Assembly (NCBI GenBank): GCA_026647565.1
Contig: JAPKGU010000006.1
Location: forward strand, 1-49,206
DNA from: Phycisphaerales bacterium
GTDB lineage: Bacteria; Planctomycetota; Phycisphaerae; Phycisphaerales; UBA1924
DNA: 49,206 nucleotides
Direction: 5' to 3'
Positions 14,212 through 22,181 of the stretch are shown piece after piece. A program made the position numbers and the translations under genes. How positions within the stretch are numbered: position 1 is the first letter of the stretch; each line of letters starts with the position of its first letter. The notes under the pieces are model-generated. The model saw nothing but the letters and a program-made list of their open reading frames with translations, did no database searches and was not told the DNA's origin.

Positions 14212-15099
14212 TCAGGAGCCGGGGAGATCAGGTGGATCTCGATCGAGGACCTGGCCGCTGAACAGCCGGTTGTTGGGGACCAGGTCGCCCTCGGCTTGCT
14301 CGAGAGCGGTGCCGTCGCCCCTGGTTGCGTATCCGAGGTCGGTGGGGCTGATCGTGGAGGCGTGGGAGTCGAGGTAGACGGCGTTGACCATTCGGATGTG
14401 GCGTGGATCGACTGCGGAGCGATGGGAGGAGCATTTGTCGCTGGCGTTGGTGAGTCGGGGCGGATCGAGGTTGAATCCCTCGTTGCCGTAGGCGCGTTCC
14501 TCTCGTCCGTTGTTGTCGTAGGCGAGGCGATCGGAGTGCGGGTAGGCGGCTGCGGTGCCCATGCAGTCGGCGGCCATGACAGTCTGGGAGAAGTCCCGGA
14601 TGATCGAGCGCTGCACCGGGAAGTTGTGGTACTTGTCTGCGGTGACGCGTGAGTTGCCGAGGAACTGGTAGTTGTAGCCGTACGCGCCGTTGCGCTCGTC
14701 GGTCCATTCAGGGACGGAAGGGCAGACGTAGACGTTGCTTGTGTAGTCCTGGCGCCCGTCGGACGTGGATGGCTCGGCGAAGGCGTAGATACCGACGTAG
14801 CCGCCGATACGAGCGAGCCATGTCGGACGGAACTTCATGCCGTTGCCGACCTCGTACCAGTTGTCCGGGTTGCTCTCGCCTCCGGGAAGGTTTGGGGCGC
14901 GGCCCGGGACCATGACCTCACGGTTCTCGTCGGCGTACATCGCCCAGCCGAGGGAGAGCTGCCGGAGGTTCGAGAGGCAGAGGAGGGACTTGGATGTCTG
15001 ACGCGCGGCGCCGAGGGCCGGAAGGAGGATCCCGATCAGGATCGCGATGATCGCGATGACGACCAGAAGCTCGATCAGGGTGAAGGCGCCTCGGGGCAT
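14212..15099 (-). CDS. Prepilin-type N-terminal cleavage/methylation protein (planctomycete pseudopilin-like)
   Basis: 295 residues. The N-terminus PRG-AFTLIELLVVIAIIA is a type IV prepilin signal: a short basic leader, cleavage after Gly, Glu at +5 and a hydrophobic helix to about residue 28. The next segment (LLCLSNLRQLSLGWAMYADE) is typical of the large DUF1559-like pseudopilin families of Planctomycetes. The remaining about 240 residues are an extracellular beta domain. A related TFxHS-style end (MVNAVYLDSHASTISP) resembles the H-x9-DG group, but the motif is imperfect. The start at 15099 gives the correct leader length; no good ribosome site is visible. Confidence 0.85.
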   Translation of the reverse strand: MPRGAFTLIELLVVIAIIAILIGILLPALGAARQTSKSLLCLSNLRQLSLGWAMYADENREVMVPGRAPNLPGGESNPDNWYEVGNGMKFRPTWLARIGGYVGIYAFAEPSTSDGRQDYTSNVYVCPSVPEWTDERNGAYGYNYQFLGNSRVTADKYHNFPVQRSIIRDFSQTVMAADCMGTAAAYPHSDRLAYDNNGREERAYGNEGFNLDPPRLTNASDKCSSHRSAVDPRHIRMVNAVYLDSHASTISPTDLGYATRGDGTALEQAEGDLVPNNRLFSGQVLDRDPPDLPGS

Positions 15100-15442
15100 G
15101 GGTGAGTCTTGGCGGTTTGGGGCGTGAGCGGGCGGGCACTCCCGGTTCGGAGCGGGAGCGGGCACGGTTCCGATCGGTCACCGGGCTTGGCGAGATGACG
15201 GGATCCTTCCGGGAGCGGAAAGGGGTGATGGGGGATCGGTGGGGGCGAGGGACCGGTGAATGGAGAACGCCCCGCCCAGATTGCCGGGCCGGCGTCGGAG
15301 GGTGCGTGATCGCGCCGTGGACGCGAAGGACGGGACTTCGTTGCGGCGGCGGCGACCGGCGAGGCCGAGGGCGACAGAACTGGGAGCGGCTGCGGATCGT
15401 GCCTGCGGCAGGGAGGACCCGGCGTGTCTATCCGCCCTTCCG
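15100..15442. other. 343-bp intergenic stretch with a possible PEP-CTERM relic
   Basis: No intact gene. On the minus strand, 15340-15412 encodes in one frame P-A-A-G-T and, one base out of phase, A-L-G-L-A-G-R-R-R-R. Together these are the two halves of a PEP-CTERM tail. The second half is 28 of 30 bases identical to the intact PEP-CTERM tail at 19308. It lies just after the terC stop. It may be a decayed gene end or chance similarity in GC-rich DNA. I see no promoter or terminator in the rest. Confidence 0.3.
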
Positions 15443-16651
15443 CTAGGCGCCATCGCTCTTCTTTCCGAGATGCTCTTTCCCAGAGAGTTTGGACGGCACA
15501 ATCACACTCAGCACGGTTGCAAATGTCAGCGTGCCTACGACCACCAGCAGCGACACCGTTGTGTCGATCTTGATCGGATTGGCCTTCTCCAAACCAATCA
15601 CTCCGAGGTACGGCGGCACGCTGAGCAGCAGCAGCTTCACTCCAACGAACGCGAGGATCAGGATCAGCGCGGGCTTCAGGAACCGGAACTTCTGGATCAG
15701 TGCCGCGAGGCAGAAGTAGAGGGCGCGCAATCCGAGAATCGCGAAGATGTTGCTGGTGAAGACGATGAATGGGTCCGGCGTGATCGCGAAGATGGCGGGG
15801 ATCGAGTCCACGGCGAACACCAGGTCGGTGATCTCGACCAGGATGAGCGCCAGGAAGAGGGGCGTGATCGCCCAGGAGGCGCTGAGCGAGCCCGGCGGCG
15901 GCGGATCCATGACCTCTGCTCCGGCCGCGTTCACGGAGTACGTGGGCTTGAGGGTGCGTTTGGTGAAGAACCTCTGCCCGTCGTAGAAATCAGTGACCCG
16001 GAAGAACCTCTTGCAGAGGCGCACGGCGATGTTCTGCGACACGTCGTCGTGGCCCTTGATCAGGGCCATCTTCAGCGCCGTGAGGATCAGGAAGGCGCCG
16101 AAGATGATGAGGATCCACTGGTACTTCAGGATGAGGCCGGCGCCGAGGAAGATCATGCCGCCGCGCATGAGGAGCGCTCCGATGATGCCCCAGAAGAGGA
16201 CGCGGTGCTGGTACTTCGCGGGCACGGCGAAGAAGGCGAAGATCAGGGCGATGACGAAGATGTTGTCCATCGCCAGGGACTTCTCGACCACGTACCCCAC
16301 CAGGTACTGCTTGGCGGCTTCGAGACCCTGCACATCGCCCGACACAATCAGGGGCGCACCTGCTTTGACCTCTTCCGCCGTGCTGTACATGGCGGTGTTC
16401 AATCCGAGGCCGAGCCAGTTGTTCTCGTACGCCATGTACACGAAGCCGCTGAAGGCGATTCCGCAGGTCAGCCAGATGACCGACCAGGTCACGGCTTCCT
16501 TCATGCTGACTTCGTGGGCTTCACGGTGGAAGACACCAAGATCCAGCGCCAGGAAGACGATGACGAGGCCGATGAAGGCGACATACGCCCAGACCTTGAG
16601 ATCGGCGGGATTTGATGCTGCGGTGGTCGCGAGAAGGAGCAGGTCATTCAT
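15443..16651 (-). CDS. TerC family integral membrane protein
   Basis: 402 residues with about nine hydrophobic segments. Signature acidic membrane motifs are present: LALDLGVFHREAHEV near residue 35, KSLAMDNIFVIALIF near 125 and ILVEITDLVFAVDSIPAIFAI near 270. The family (TerC/Alx/MeeF) exports Mn2+ or supports tellurite and metal homeostasis. A longer than usual cytoplasmic loop (about 200-245, FFTKRTLKPTYSVNAAG) precedes the second half. An AAGGA lies 11 nt before the ATG. I looked for a yybP-ykoY manganese riboswitch in the 141-bp leader and could not recognise one. Confidence 0.92.
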   Translation of the reverse strand: MNDLLLLATTAASNPADLKVWAYVAFIGLVIVFLALDLGVFHREAHEVSMKEAVTWSVIWLTCGIAFSGFVYMAYENNWLGLGLNTAMYSTAEEVKAGAPLIVSGDVQGLEAAKQYLVGYVVEKSLAMDNIFVIALIFAFFAVPAKYQHRVLFWGIIGALLMRGGMIFLGAGLILKYQWILIIFGAFLILTALKMALIKGHDDVSQNIAVRLCKRFFRVTDFYDGQRFFTKRTLKPTYSVNAAGAEVMDPPPPGSLSASWAITPLFLALILVEITDLVFAVDSIPAIFAITPDPFIVFTSNIFAILGLRALYFCLAALIQKFRFLKPALILILAFVGVKLLLLSVPPYLGVIGLEKANPIKIDTTVSLLVVVGTLTFATVLSVIVPSKLSGKEHLGKKSDGA

Positions 16652-16792
16652 GATGCTTCATGTCCTTGGGCCGGTCGCTGCCGATCCGGCGGAGTTCCTG
16701 TGCCACGAAGCGGTTACCCCCGCTCGTCGGGCGAGACTTCGAGATCGAATCGCGGCGACCGCACGCTGGTCGCGCCGCGCTTCCAACATGTC

Positions 16793-17779
16793 CTACACGC
16801 CTTGCCTTACCATGCTCAGCAGCTTGCCCGCGTTCAAGCCGGCGCTCTGCGACTCGATCGCGCCGCGGTGCTGCGAGTAGAGGTTTCTGGCCTTCTGGGC
16901 CTGTGTCGTGAAGATGCTCTTGAGGTCGACCGCGCCCAGCGACCTGCCGCCGGCGTAGTACGCCTTGGCGGCGTGTCCGAGCGCATAGGTCGACGCGAAG
17001 GAGAACGCGGAACTGGTCGCCTGGTCTGCAACGGCGCCTGCGGCGCGCCCGAGGGTGCGGCGTCCAAGCCCGCCGAGGAACTTGCGGGCATAGTTCTCGA
17101 GCACCTGCGATGTCATGCCGACACCGACGGTCGCCAGGAAATCCTTGATGTGCCCGGCGCTGAGCGTGTACCCGTATCGCGTTCCGATGCGGTAGACCAT
17201 CTTCATCTGCAGCGGGACGATTGCGGCCGTCGCCAGCCCCTGGGGCAGGAGCTCGATCGCCGCGTTCAGGATCGCGTAGCGGGTGATCGACGAGTCAATC
17301 TCGGTCTCGTCGACTCGGGCGCTGCCCTCCCCCGATGAGGCCGCCCGAGGCACGGCCCCTGTAGCGGGCATCGGTTCGAGGCCGAAGTCGACAAGCTCGT
17401 CGGCCTGATGCAGCGTCGCATGGGCCGACGCCTCGTCGATGGCGAGGGCAATCCGAAGCTTGTCCAGGAACGATTTCTCTTCCGGTCCTGCCTTCCCGTC
17501 CGCGTCGCACACGGCCACGGCCATCTCGTATGCCAGCGTGCGATGCTCCTGCCTCTTCAACGGCGCGGCGGCTTTCTCGACCGTGACCCGTCCGAGCAGA
17601 ACGTCCTGGTAGAGCGCCGACATGCCGCGTCCGGGCGCGGCGACGTCGTTCGATGCACCGGGCCCGAGGTTCTCAACGATCCGCCGGACCTCCTCGCGTT
17701 CGGCGTCGTTCTTCCGCCCATCCGCGAACGCGGCCAGAAGGCACACCATCACAACCGCATCCTGTTCAATCGGGTTCAC
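16793..17779 (-). CDS. TerB-like / DUF697 protein
   Basis: 328 residues. The N-terminal 120 residues are a helical TerB-type domain (VMVCLLAAFADGRKNDAERE and EMAVAVCDADGKAGPEEKSFLDKL), where acidic D-G-K repeats probably bind metal. A Pro/Ser linker leads to a C-terminal membrane-associated DUF697-type segment (about 165-270) with HIKDFLATVGVGMTSQVLE, then FLGGLGRRTLG and FASTYALGHAAKAYYAGG. GTG start at 17779 with GGAG 8 nt upstream. It is transcribed toward terC with a 141-bp gap. A shared role in metal or envelope stress is plausible from the TerB-TerC pairing, not proven. Confidence 0.75.
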   Translation of the reverse strand: MNPIEQDAVVMVCLLAAFADGRKNDAEREEVRRIVENLGPGASNDVAAPGRGMSALYQDVLLGRVTVEKAAAPLKRQEHRTLAYEMAVAVCDADGKAGPEEKSFLDKLRIALAIDEASAHATLHQADELVDFGLEPMPATGAVPRAASSGEGSARVDETEIDSSITRYAILNAAIELLPQGLATAAIVPLQMKMVYRIGTRYGYTLSAGHIKDFLATVGVGMTSQVLENYARKFLGGLGRRTLGRAAGAVADQATSSAFSFASTYALGHAAKAYYAGGRSLGAVDLKSIFTTQAQKARNLYSQHRGAIESQSAGLNAGKLLSMVRQGV

Positions 17780-18193
17780 GATCCACTCTCCGCTCGTAAG
17801 GTGCGTGCGAGTGCAGCCGGGCGTGCGGGGCGTGCTCGGGAGCCGGCGTGGTTGGTCGTCGCCAGAATGGGGACGTTCGCCTCATCCGAGAGCCGCCGCG
17901 CAGGTCACAACGCAGAACCAGGTTGTTGGTCTCGCCTTGGGCGTCGGTCCTCGCTCAGAAGCGACGAGGACTGATGCCGCAGACGGGCCGGGGGGAGCGA
18001 GAACCGTTCCGCCCGTGTTGACGACCCGTCCCACCCGCACCGGCGGGCGGCTACTCCCCAACAGGAAGCCGGTCTGATGATAGCAATCGTTCGATGGTGG
18101 GGCGATCGCTCTCCATTCAGGCCACGCGTGTCCGGAGAACACGAGCGTTCCTCGGGCGTACGGAGGGCAACGTCCACCAACGGGAGGTTCTTC
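17780..18193. other. 414-bp divergent intergenic region
   Basis: It separates the leftward TerB/DUF697 gene from the rightward hibernation-factor gene. No credible gene is seen; the short open frames are Arg/Pro rich without homology. A small inverted repeat, CGTGT-N7-ACACG (18127-18143), lies 51 bp before the hibernation-factor start. I cannot identify either promoter with confidence. Confidence 0.5.
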
Positions 18194-18511
18194 ATGGAAG
18201 TCAAGCTGTTCGACGGGAGCATCAAGACGAGCGAGGCCCAGTACGACTACGTGATGAAGAAAGTTGGGGCGGCTGCCGCTCGGCTGAAGGATGCGGCCTG
18301 CGCCGTCGACGTGCGTCTTACGGATGTCAACGGACCGAAGGGAGGGATCGACAAGCAGTGTTCGATCGTGGTGACTCCACCGGGGCTGGCGACGTTGCGT
18401 GTGGAAGAGCAGGCGGCAGACTACTACGCGGCCATCGACGCGGCGGCCGCCACGCTCAAGAAGTCGCTCGCCCGGCTGCTCGAGCGCACCAAGGCCAACG
18501 GGCCTCGCTGA
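18194..18511 (+). CDS. hpf: Ribosome hibernation-promoting factor (RaiA/HPF family, short form)
   Basis: 105 residues, the length of short HPF/YfiA without the C-terminal dimerisation domain. It shows the beta-alpha-beta3-alpha layout: an N-terminal strand (MEVKLFDGSIKTSE), the helix YDYVMKKVGAAAARLK, the strands VDVRLTDVNGP and CSIVVTPPG, and the last helix DYYAAIDAAAATLKKSLARLL. It should bind the 30S mRNA/tRNA channel and inactivate ribosomes in starvation. ATG at 18194 was chosen over upstream in-frame starts because GGGAGG stands 6 nt before it. Confidence 0.88.
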   Translation: MEVKLFDGSIKTSEAQYDYVMKKVGAAAARLKDAACAVDVRLTDVNGPKGGIDKQCSIVVTPPGLATLRVEEQAADYYAAIDAAAATLKKSLARLLERTKANGPR

Positions 18512-18650
18512 GCGTCGCCGGTCGAGGGCTCGTCGCGCAAAGTCGGCGCGGATGGGCCGGTCCTCAATCCGTCGGGAGGGCCTGGGGTGATCCCGGCGAT
18601 ATGGAATCTATCGGCACCGGTTGCGTGCGGTGGTACTGTTCGCCTCGATC

Positions 18651-19172
18651 ATGACGCCCGGCATCCTCGAGTTCTGGTTGGAGCTCACGCTTCTCGCGGT
18701 TCTCGCGTGCCTGCTTGTCTACGGGATCTTCGACACGCGATTCGAGCTTGCGCGTCGGAAGGGGGCGGACGCGGTTGTGCTTCTGCGGCGCAACGCGCGC
18801 CGGCTCTGGGTGCTGATCGCGGGCACCACGGTCATCTTGCTCGGGATCATGATTTCGCCGCTGCCCGGGCCGGGGCTCAGCGTGCTGGGGCCGCTGGGGC
18901 TTGCGATCCTGGCGAGTGAGTTCGTGTGGGCACGGAGACTCGCTCTCCAGATCAAGGAACGGAGCGGGCCACTTCGCGAGGCGACGCAGCGGGTGGCGGA
19001 CGCGACTCCGAGGTGGGCCGTGATCCCGGTCTGCGTCGCCTACTGGTCCGCGACCGTGCCGCTCGAGATCTGGACGCCGGTGCCCTCGGTGGTGCTGTGG
19101 CCGGCGGCGTCGATCCTGTTCACGCCGGTGTTCCTGTGGTCGTATCTGGTGCTGAAGGCGGCGCGCGTGTGA
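18651..19172 (+). CDS. PGPGW-type small membrane protein
   Basis: 173 residues with about four hydrophobic helices. The first spans about 5-25. After a basic loop, the second carries ISPLPGPGLSVLGPLGLAILA followed by SEFVWARRLALQIKE, which is the signature of the PGPGW transmembrane family (role unknown). Two more segments lie near 125-165. ATG at 18651 was used; a TTG 30 bp upstream is in frame. It converges on the PEP-CTERM gene with a shared hairpin between. Confidence 0.72.
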   Translation: MTPGILEFWLELTLLAVLACLLVYGIFDTRFELARRKGADAVVLLRRNARRLWVLIAGTTVILLGIMISPLPGPGLSVLGPLGLAILASEFVWARRLALQIKERSGPLREATQRVADATPRWAVIPVCVAYWSATVPLEIWTPVPSVVLWPAASILFTPVFLWSYLVLKAARV

Positions 19173-19248
19173 CGGGCGGGAGCGGGGACTTCGGCCTGGC
19201 TCGCGAGCGGGGGCGCGACATCGCGCTCTGACAGCGTGGGAGCGCAAA

Positions 19249-19280
19249 GACAACTCCTCCCGATGTCGGGAGGAGTTGTC
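19249..19280. terminator. Strong shared hairpin between convergent genes
   Basis: A 15-bp perfect stem (19249-19263 with 19266-19280, GACAACTCCTCCCGA paired with its complement) and a 2-nt tg gap. On the minus strand it is followed by TTTGCG. It lies 77 bp after the PGPGW stop and 28 bp after the PEP-CTERM stop and can terminate both. Confidence 0.82.
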
Positions 19281-19307
19281 GCGGTTGAAGGGTGAGAATC
19301 GGCGGGA

Positions 19308-20009
19308 TCAGCGGCGGCGACGACCCGCGAGGCCGAGGGCGCCGACGAGGGTCAGCAGGGTGCCGGGTGCGGGGATGAGCTCGGCGGTGAAGAGCCAGTC
19401 GGAGTTGGAGTGGTAGGGGTAGAAGGACCCGCCGGAGTGGCGATGGAACATCCAGCCCCACCCGGAGAGGCCGTCGAAGCCGCGGTGGCCGGCATCGTTG
19501 TTCTCGTCGCCGAAGCGGAAGTCGCGCTGCGACCCGCTGTAGTGGCCGTCACGGAGCTCGACGGTGACGCCATTGGGAGTGAGCATGGTTCCGTAGTTGT
19601 AACCGGAGGCGGGAAGATCGACGATCACGTCATCGTCGCCGGGCTCGAGCGTGACGCCGAGGTTGTAGAGGAAGTCGACGGTGTAGAGTCCGAGGTGCAT
19701 GTCGGCGGCGTAGCCGGAGCCGATGTCGCGACCACCGTAGACCGTGCCCCAGATGTGGATCTCGGTGCCGGTGTACTCGAGGAACATGGCGGCGGAGGCG
19801 TGGTCGAAGTCGAAGGTGAAGATGTCGGTGCCGCTGGTGACGTCGTAGAGCTCGTCAAGGCGCAGTCCGTAGAGCGGGGGACGGGCGTTGCCGTCCGGGT
19901 GGTTGTGGAGGCGGTAGATGCCCGGAACGATGGTGTCGGCCGAGGCGGAGCCCGCGGCCATCGCGAGGGCGGCGCACGCGGCCATGCCAGAAACGCACTT
20001 GAACGTCAT
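19308..20009 (-). CDS. PEP-CTERM sorting-domain protein of unknown function
   Basis: 233 residues. An N-terminal signal peptide of about 24 residues (MTFKCVSGMAACAALAMAAG-SASA) precedes a beta-rich, Asp/Gly/Tyr-rich domain with no family I recognise. The end LIPAPGTLLTLVGALGLAG plus RRRR is a PEP-CTERM signal: PxPGT, hydrophobic helix, arginine cluster. It is handled by exosortase and leaves the protein at the envelope or in exopolysaccharide. The phycisphaeral form of the tail, directly ending at R-R-R-R, is clear. ATG at 20009 has an AGAGG about 8 nt upstream. A TTGACA lies about 125 nt upstream but without a convincing -10. Confidence 0.85.
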   Translation of the reverse strand: MTFKCVSGMAACAALAMAAGSASADTIVPGIYRLHNHPDGNARPPLYGLRLDELYDVTSGTDIFTFDFDHASAAMFLEYTGTEIHIWGTVYGGRDIGSGYAADMHLGLYTVDFLYNLGVTLEPGDDDVIVDLPASGYNYGTMLTPNGVTVELRDGHYSGSQRDFRFGDENNDAGHRGFDGLSGWGWMFHRHSGGSFYPYHSNSDWLFTAELIPAPGTLLTLVGALGLAGRRRR

Positions 20010-20214
20010 GTTGAGAACCTCTCTCTGCTCATCCGTGTGGCGGGCGCAGCCACAGAAACGCTTGCGGCGGCCCCGTTCCACACCGGTCCTGGTTCCACCC
20101 AGTTCCGGGCACGGAGTGTCGCGTCAAACGAAAAGTTGTCAAGCAGAAGTAGGAGATTGCTTGCATTTCTTCAAAGTCAAGATAGGCATGATGCGCGGTA
20201 CTGATAGGAAAGCA

Positions 20215-20246
20215 AAGATGGGAAGCCATGTAAGACTTCCCATCTT
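20215..20246 (-). terminator. Terminator after the E2 gene
   Basis: Arms AAGATGGGAAG and CTTCCCATCTT (11 bp) around a 10-nt loop. On the minus strand the stem is followed by TTTGCTTTCC. It stands 31 bp after the E2 stop codon and ends the 2-oxoacid dehydrogenase operon. The rest of the 267-bp gap to the PEP-CTERM start shows no gene. Confidence 0.82.
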
Positions 20247-20276
20247 CTCAGATGACCGAGATATCAGACGATGGCG

Positions 20277-21710
20277 TCAGACGCGAGCAGGTCCGAGAAG
20301 CGATTCGGGCTCCTGGAGGAGGCGAACGATCTCGGCGAGGGCGAGGGCGGCGGTCGCGCCGTCGACGACTCGATGGTCGCAGGCAAGGGAGAGGGGCATG
20401 AGCTTGCCGACGAACATGCCTCCGTTGCGGACGACGACACCCTCGCGTGTGCGGCCGACGGCGAGGATGCCGACCTCGGGGTAGTTGATGACGGGGGTGG
20501 CGAAGCGGCCGGCGTATGAGCCGACGTTCGTGATCGTGAAGGTTGATCCCATCAGCTGGTCGCGGGAGATGGAACGGTCGCGAGCGGACGCGGCGATCTG
20601 GTTGACGTGGCGGCCGATCTCGAGGACCCCGAGGGCGTCGCAGTCGCGGACGACGGGGACCATGAGGCCGTTCTCGGTGTCGGTGGCGATGCCCATGTGG
20701 ATCGCGCGGTGCTGGATGATCTCCTCGTTGGCGTCGTCGGTCGTGCTGTTGAGCACGCGGAACTGGTCCATCGAGAGCGTGCGGCAGACGGCGGCGCAGA
20801 CGAAGGGGAGGAAGGAGACCTTCTCGCCGGACGCGGCGGCAAGCTTCTTGCGGAGGGTGTCGAGCGCGGAGACATCGGCCTCGTCCATGACGTTGAAGTG
20901 GACGGCCTGGTTGACGGATTCGCGAAGGCGGTTGGCGATGGTGCGGCGGACGCCCCGGAAGGGGATGCGCGTGACGCCTTCGCCGGGGGCGAAGGCCACG
21001 GCGGGGCGGGGTGCGGGGGTCGGAGCCGATGCGCGAGCGGGCGCGGCCGGTGCGGGTGTGCGTGCGGCGGGCGATGGGGTCCGCGAGGTCGGAGTCGTGG
21101 AAGCGGCGGGGAGGGACGGCTGGCCCATTCCACAGGATGCGCCACCGGATGCGGCGGCGCGGACGTCCTTCTCGGTGACGCGGCCGCCGATGCCGGAGCC
21201 GCTGACGCGATCGATGTCGATGTTCAGATCGCGGGCGAGGCGGCGGACGGCGGGGGTCGCGAGGGCTTTGCCCGGAGCGGCGGACATGCCAGCGAGTTCG
21301 CCGGACATCTTGCCGACGACGGTGCCGGCGTCCTCGCGGTGCGCGGGTTCGGCGGGCTCGGCGTGAGCGCCGTTGGCGTGGCCCGAGGATGCGGGCGCGG
21401 GCTTGGTCGGAGATGGGGATGCCTTGGGGGCGGGCTTGGATTCCGCGGCGCTGTCACCCACATATGAGACGAGCGGATTGCCGACGTGGAGGATCTCACC
21501 CTCGGAGCCGTGGAGCGTCGCGATGGTGCCGGCGCGGGGGCTGGGGACCTCGACGAGGGCCTTGTCGGTCTCCATCTCAGCGAGGATGTCGTGCTCGGCG
21601 ACGGTCTGGCCGACCTGGACGCGCCACTTGATGAGTTCGGCCTCGTGCACACCCTCGCCGAGGTCGGGGAGGATGAAGACGTTCGGGTCGGCGGACTTCT
21701 GATGCGCCAT
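20277..21710 (-). CDS. pdhC: 2-oxoacid dehydrogenase E2, dihydrolipoyl acyltransferase
   Basis: 477 residues. Lipoyl domain 13-90 with the lipoylated Lys50 in EMETDKALVEV; an Ala/Pro/Ser linker; the E1/E3-binding domain about 150-190 (TPAVRRLARDLNID, GIGGRVTEKDV); a second Ala/Pro linker; and the catalytic domain about 245-477 ending with the active-site motif DHRVVDG (His about 446). Only one lipoyl domain. GGAG lies 6 nt before the ATG. It is the last gene of an operon with E1alpha and E1beta, but a foreign-looking element separates it from E1beta. Acetyl versus branched-chain acyl specificity cannot be read from the sequence. Confidence 0.93.
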   Translation of the reverse strand: MAHQKSADPNVFILPDLGEGVHEAELIKWRVQVGQTVAEHDILAEMETDKALVEVPSPRAGTIATLHGSEGEILHVGNPLVSYVGDSAAESKPAPKASPSPTKPAPASSGHANGAHAEPAEPAHREDAGTVVGKMSGELAGMSAAPGKALATPAVRRLARDLNIDIDRVSGSGIGGRVTEKDVRAAASGGASCGMGQPSLPAASTTPTSRTPSPAARTPAPAAPARASAPTPAPRPAVAFAPGEGVTRIPFRGVRRTIANRLRESVNQAVHFNVMDEADVSALDTLRKKLAAASGEKVSFLPFVCAAVCRTLSMDQFRVLNSTTDDANEEIIQHRAIHMGIATDTENGLMVPVVRDCDALGVLEIGRHVNQIAASARDRSISRDQLMGSTFTITNVGSYAGRFATPVINYPEVGILAVGRTREGVVVRNGGMFVGKLMPLSLACDHRVVDGATAALALAEIVRLLQEPESLLGPARV

Positions 21711-21720
21711 GGGGAACTCC

Positions 21721-22179
21721 AAATAGCAAATAGCAAAGGGCCAAATGGCAAACTGAGTCAGGTGGCGGAAAGGTCGTTGCGACGGGTGCGGTGGATGATG
21801 GCTCCGATGATCTTTCGGAGTTCGGCGGACTCGGACGAAAGGCCGGCTATTCGGGATTCATCGATCCACTTCCTGTGAACCACGAAGCGGAACCAGTATC
21901 GCAACTCGGCGAGTTCCTTGAGCACGATCGCGAGGCATTTGCAGAAGTCCTTGCGGCTCATTGCTTCATCGGCTTCCGCGGTGTTCGCCCCGACTGATGT
22001 GCCGGCACCATAGATCTGATCCACAACTCGGCGAGACTTTCCCGTCGTTTCAACGGCATCGGCGAGGTCAGCCGCGCGATGGCTGAAAGCTTCGATGCGA
22101 TCAACGAGTTCGGGTGGAAGTCGTCCCATTCGTGTCAGATCCGAGGTTTGCTATCTGGCCCTTTGCCATTTGCGATCTG
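21721..22179. mobile_element. Inverted-repeat-bounded mini-element carrying a four-helix-bundle gene
   Basis: The left end (21721-21752) and right end (22147-22178) are inverted copies matching at 27 of 32 positions. Each is built from TTTGCYATY-like heptads around a central TGGCCCTTTGC. Between them is only the four-helix gene. The element starts directly at the ribosome site of the E2 gene and ends 2 bp from the E1beta stop codon, so it fills the E1beta-E2 junction exactly without disrupting either gene. No target duplication is evident. Confidence 0.6.
21758..22129 (-). CDS. Four-helix-bundle protein of the 23S rRNA intervening-sequence (S23/IVP) family
   Basis: 123 residues, all helical. 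Family landmarks: Phe-rich first helix (RIEAFSHRAADLADA), RRVVDQIYGAGTSVGANTAEAD at the second helix junction (S-x-G-A-N-x-A-E), KDFCKCLAIVLKELAELRYW in the third and SESAELRKIIGAI in the fourth. Related proteins are encoded in intervening sequences of bacterial 23S rRNA genes and resemble the Avd protein of diversity-generating retroelements. They bind nucleic acid, but the function of free-standing copies is unknown. The gene is flanked by inverted repeats at 5 and 17 bp and is co-oriented with the host operon. Confidence 0.9.
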   Translation of the reverse strand: MGRLPPELVDRIEAFSHRAADLADAVETTGKSRRVVDQIYGAGTSVGANTAEADEAMSRKDFCKCLAIVLKELAELRYWFRFVVHRKWIDESRIAGLSSESAELRKIIGAIIHRTRRNDLSAT

Positions 22180-22181
22180 TT

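Noticed and set aside
16652-16792. yybP-ykoY manganese riboswitch before terC
   Set aside because: Such riboswitches often precede TerC/Alx genes, but the leader lacks the recognisable conserved loop sequences.
18621-18650. TTG start for the PGPGW protein
   Set aside because: It would add ten residues without homology or a ribosome site; ATG 18651 directly precedes the first hydrophobic helix.
21758-22129. A ribosomal protein gene, from the old 'S23' family name
   Set aside because: The family name is historical. It is an intervening-sequence four-helix protein, not a ribosomal component, and no rRNA is present here.
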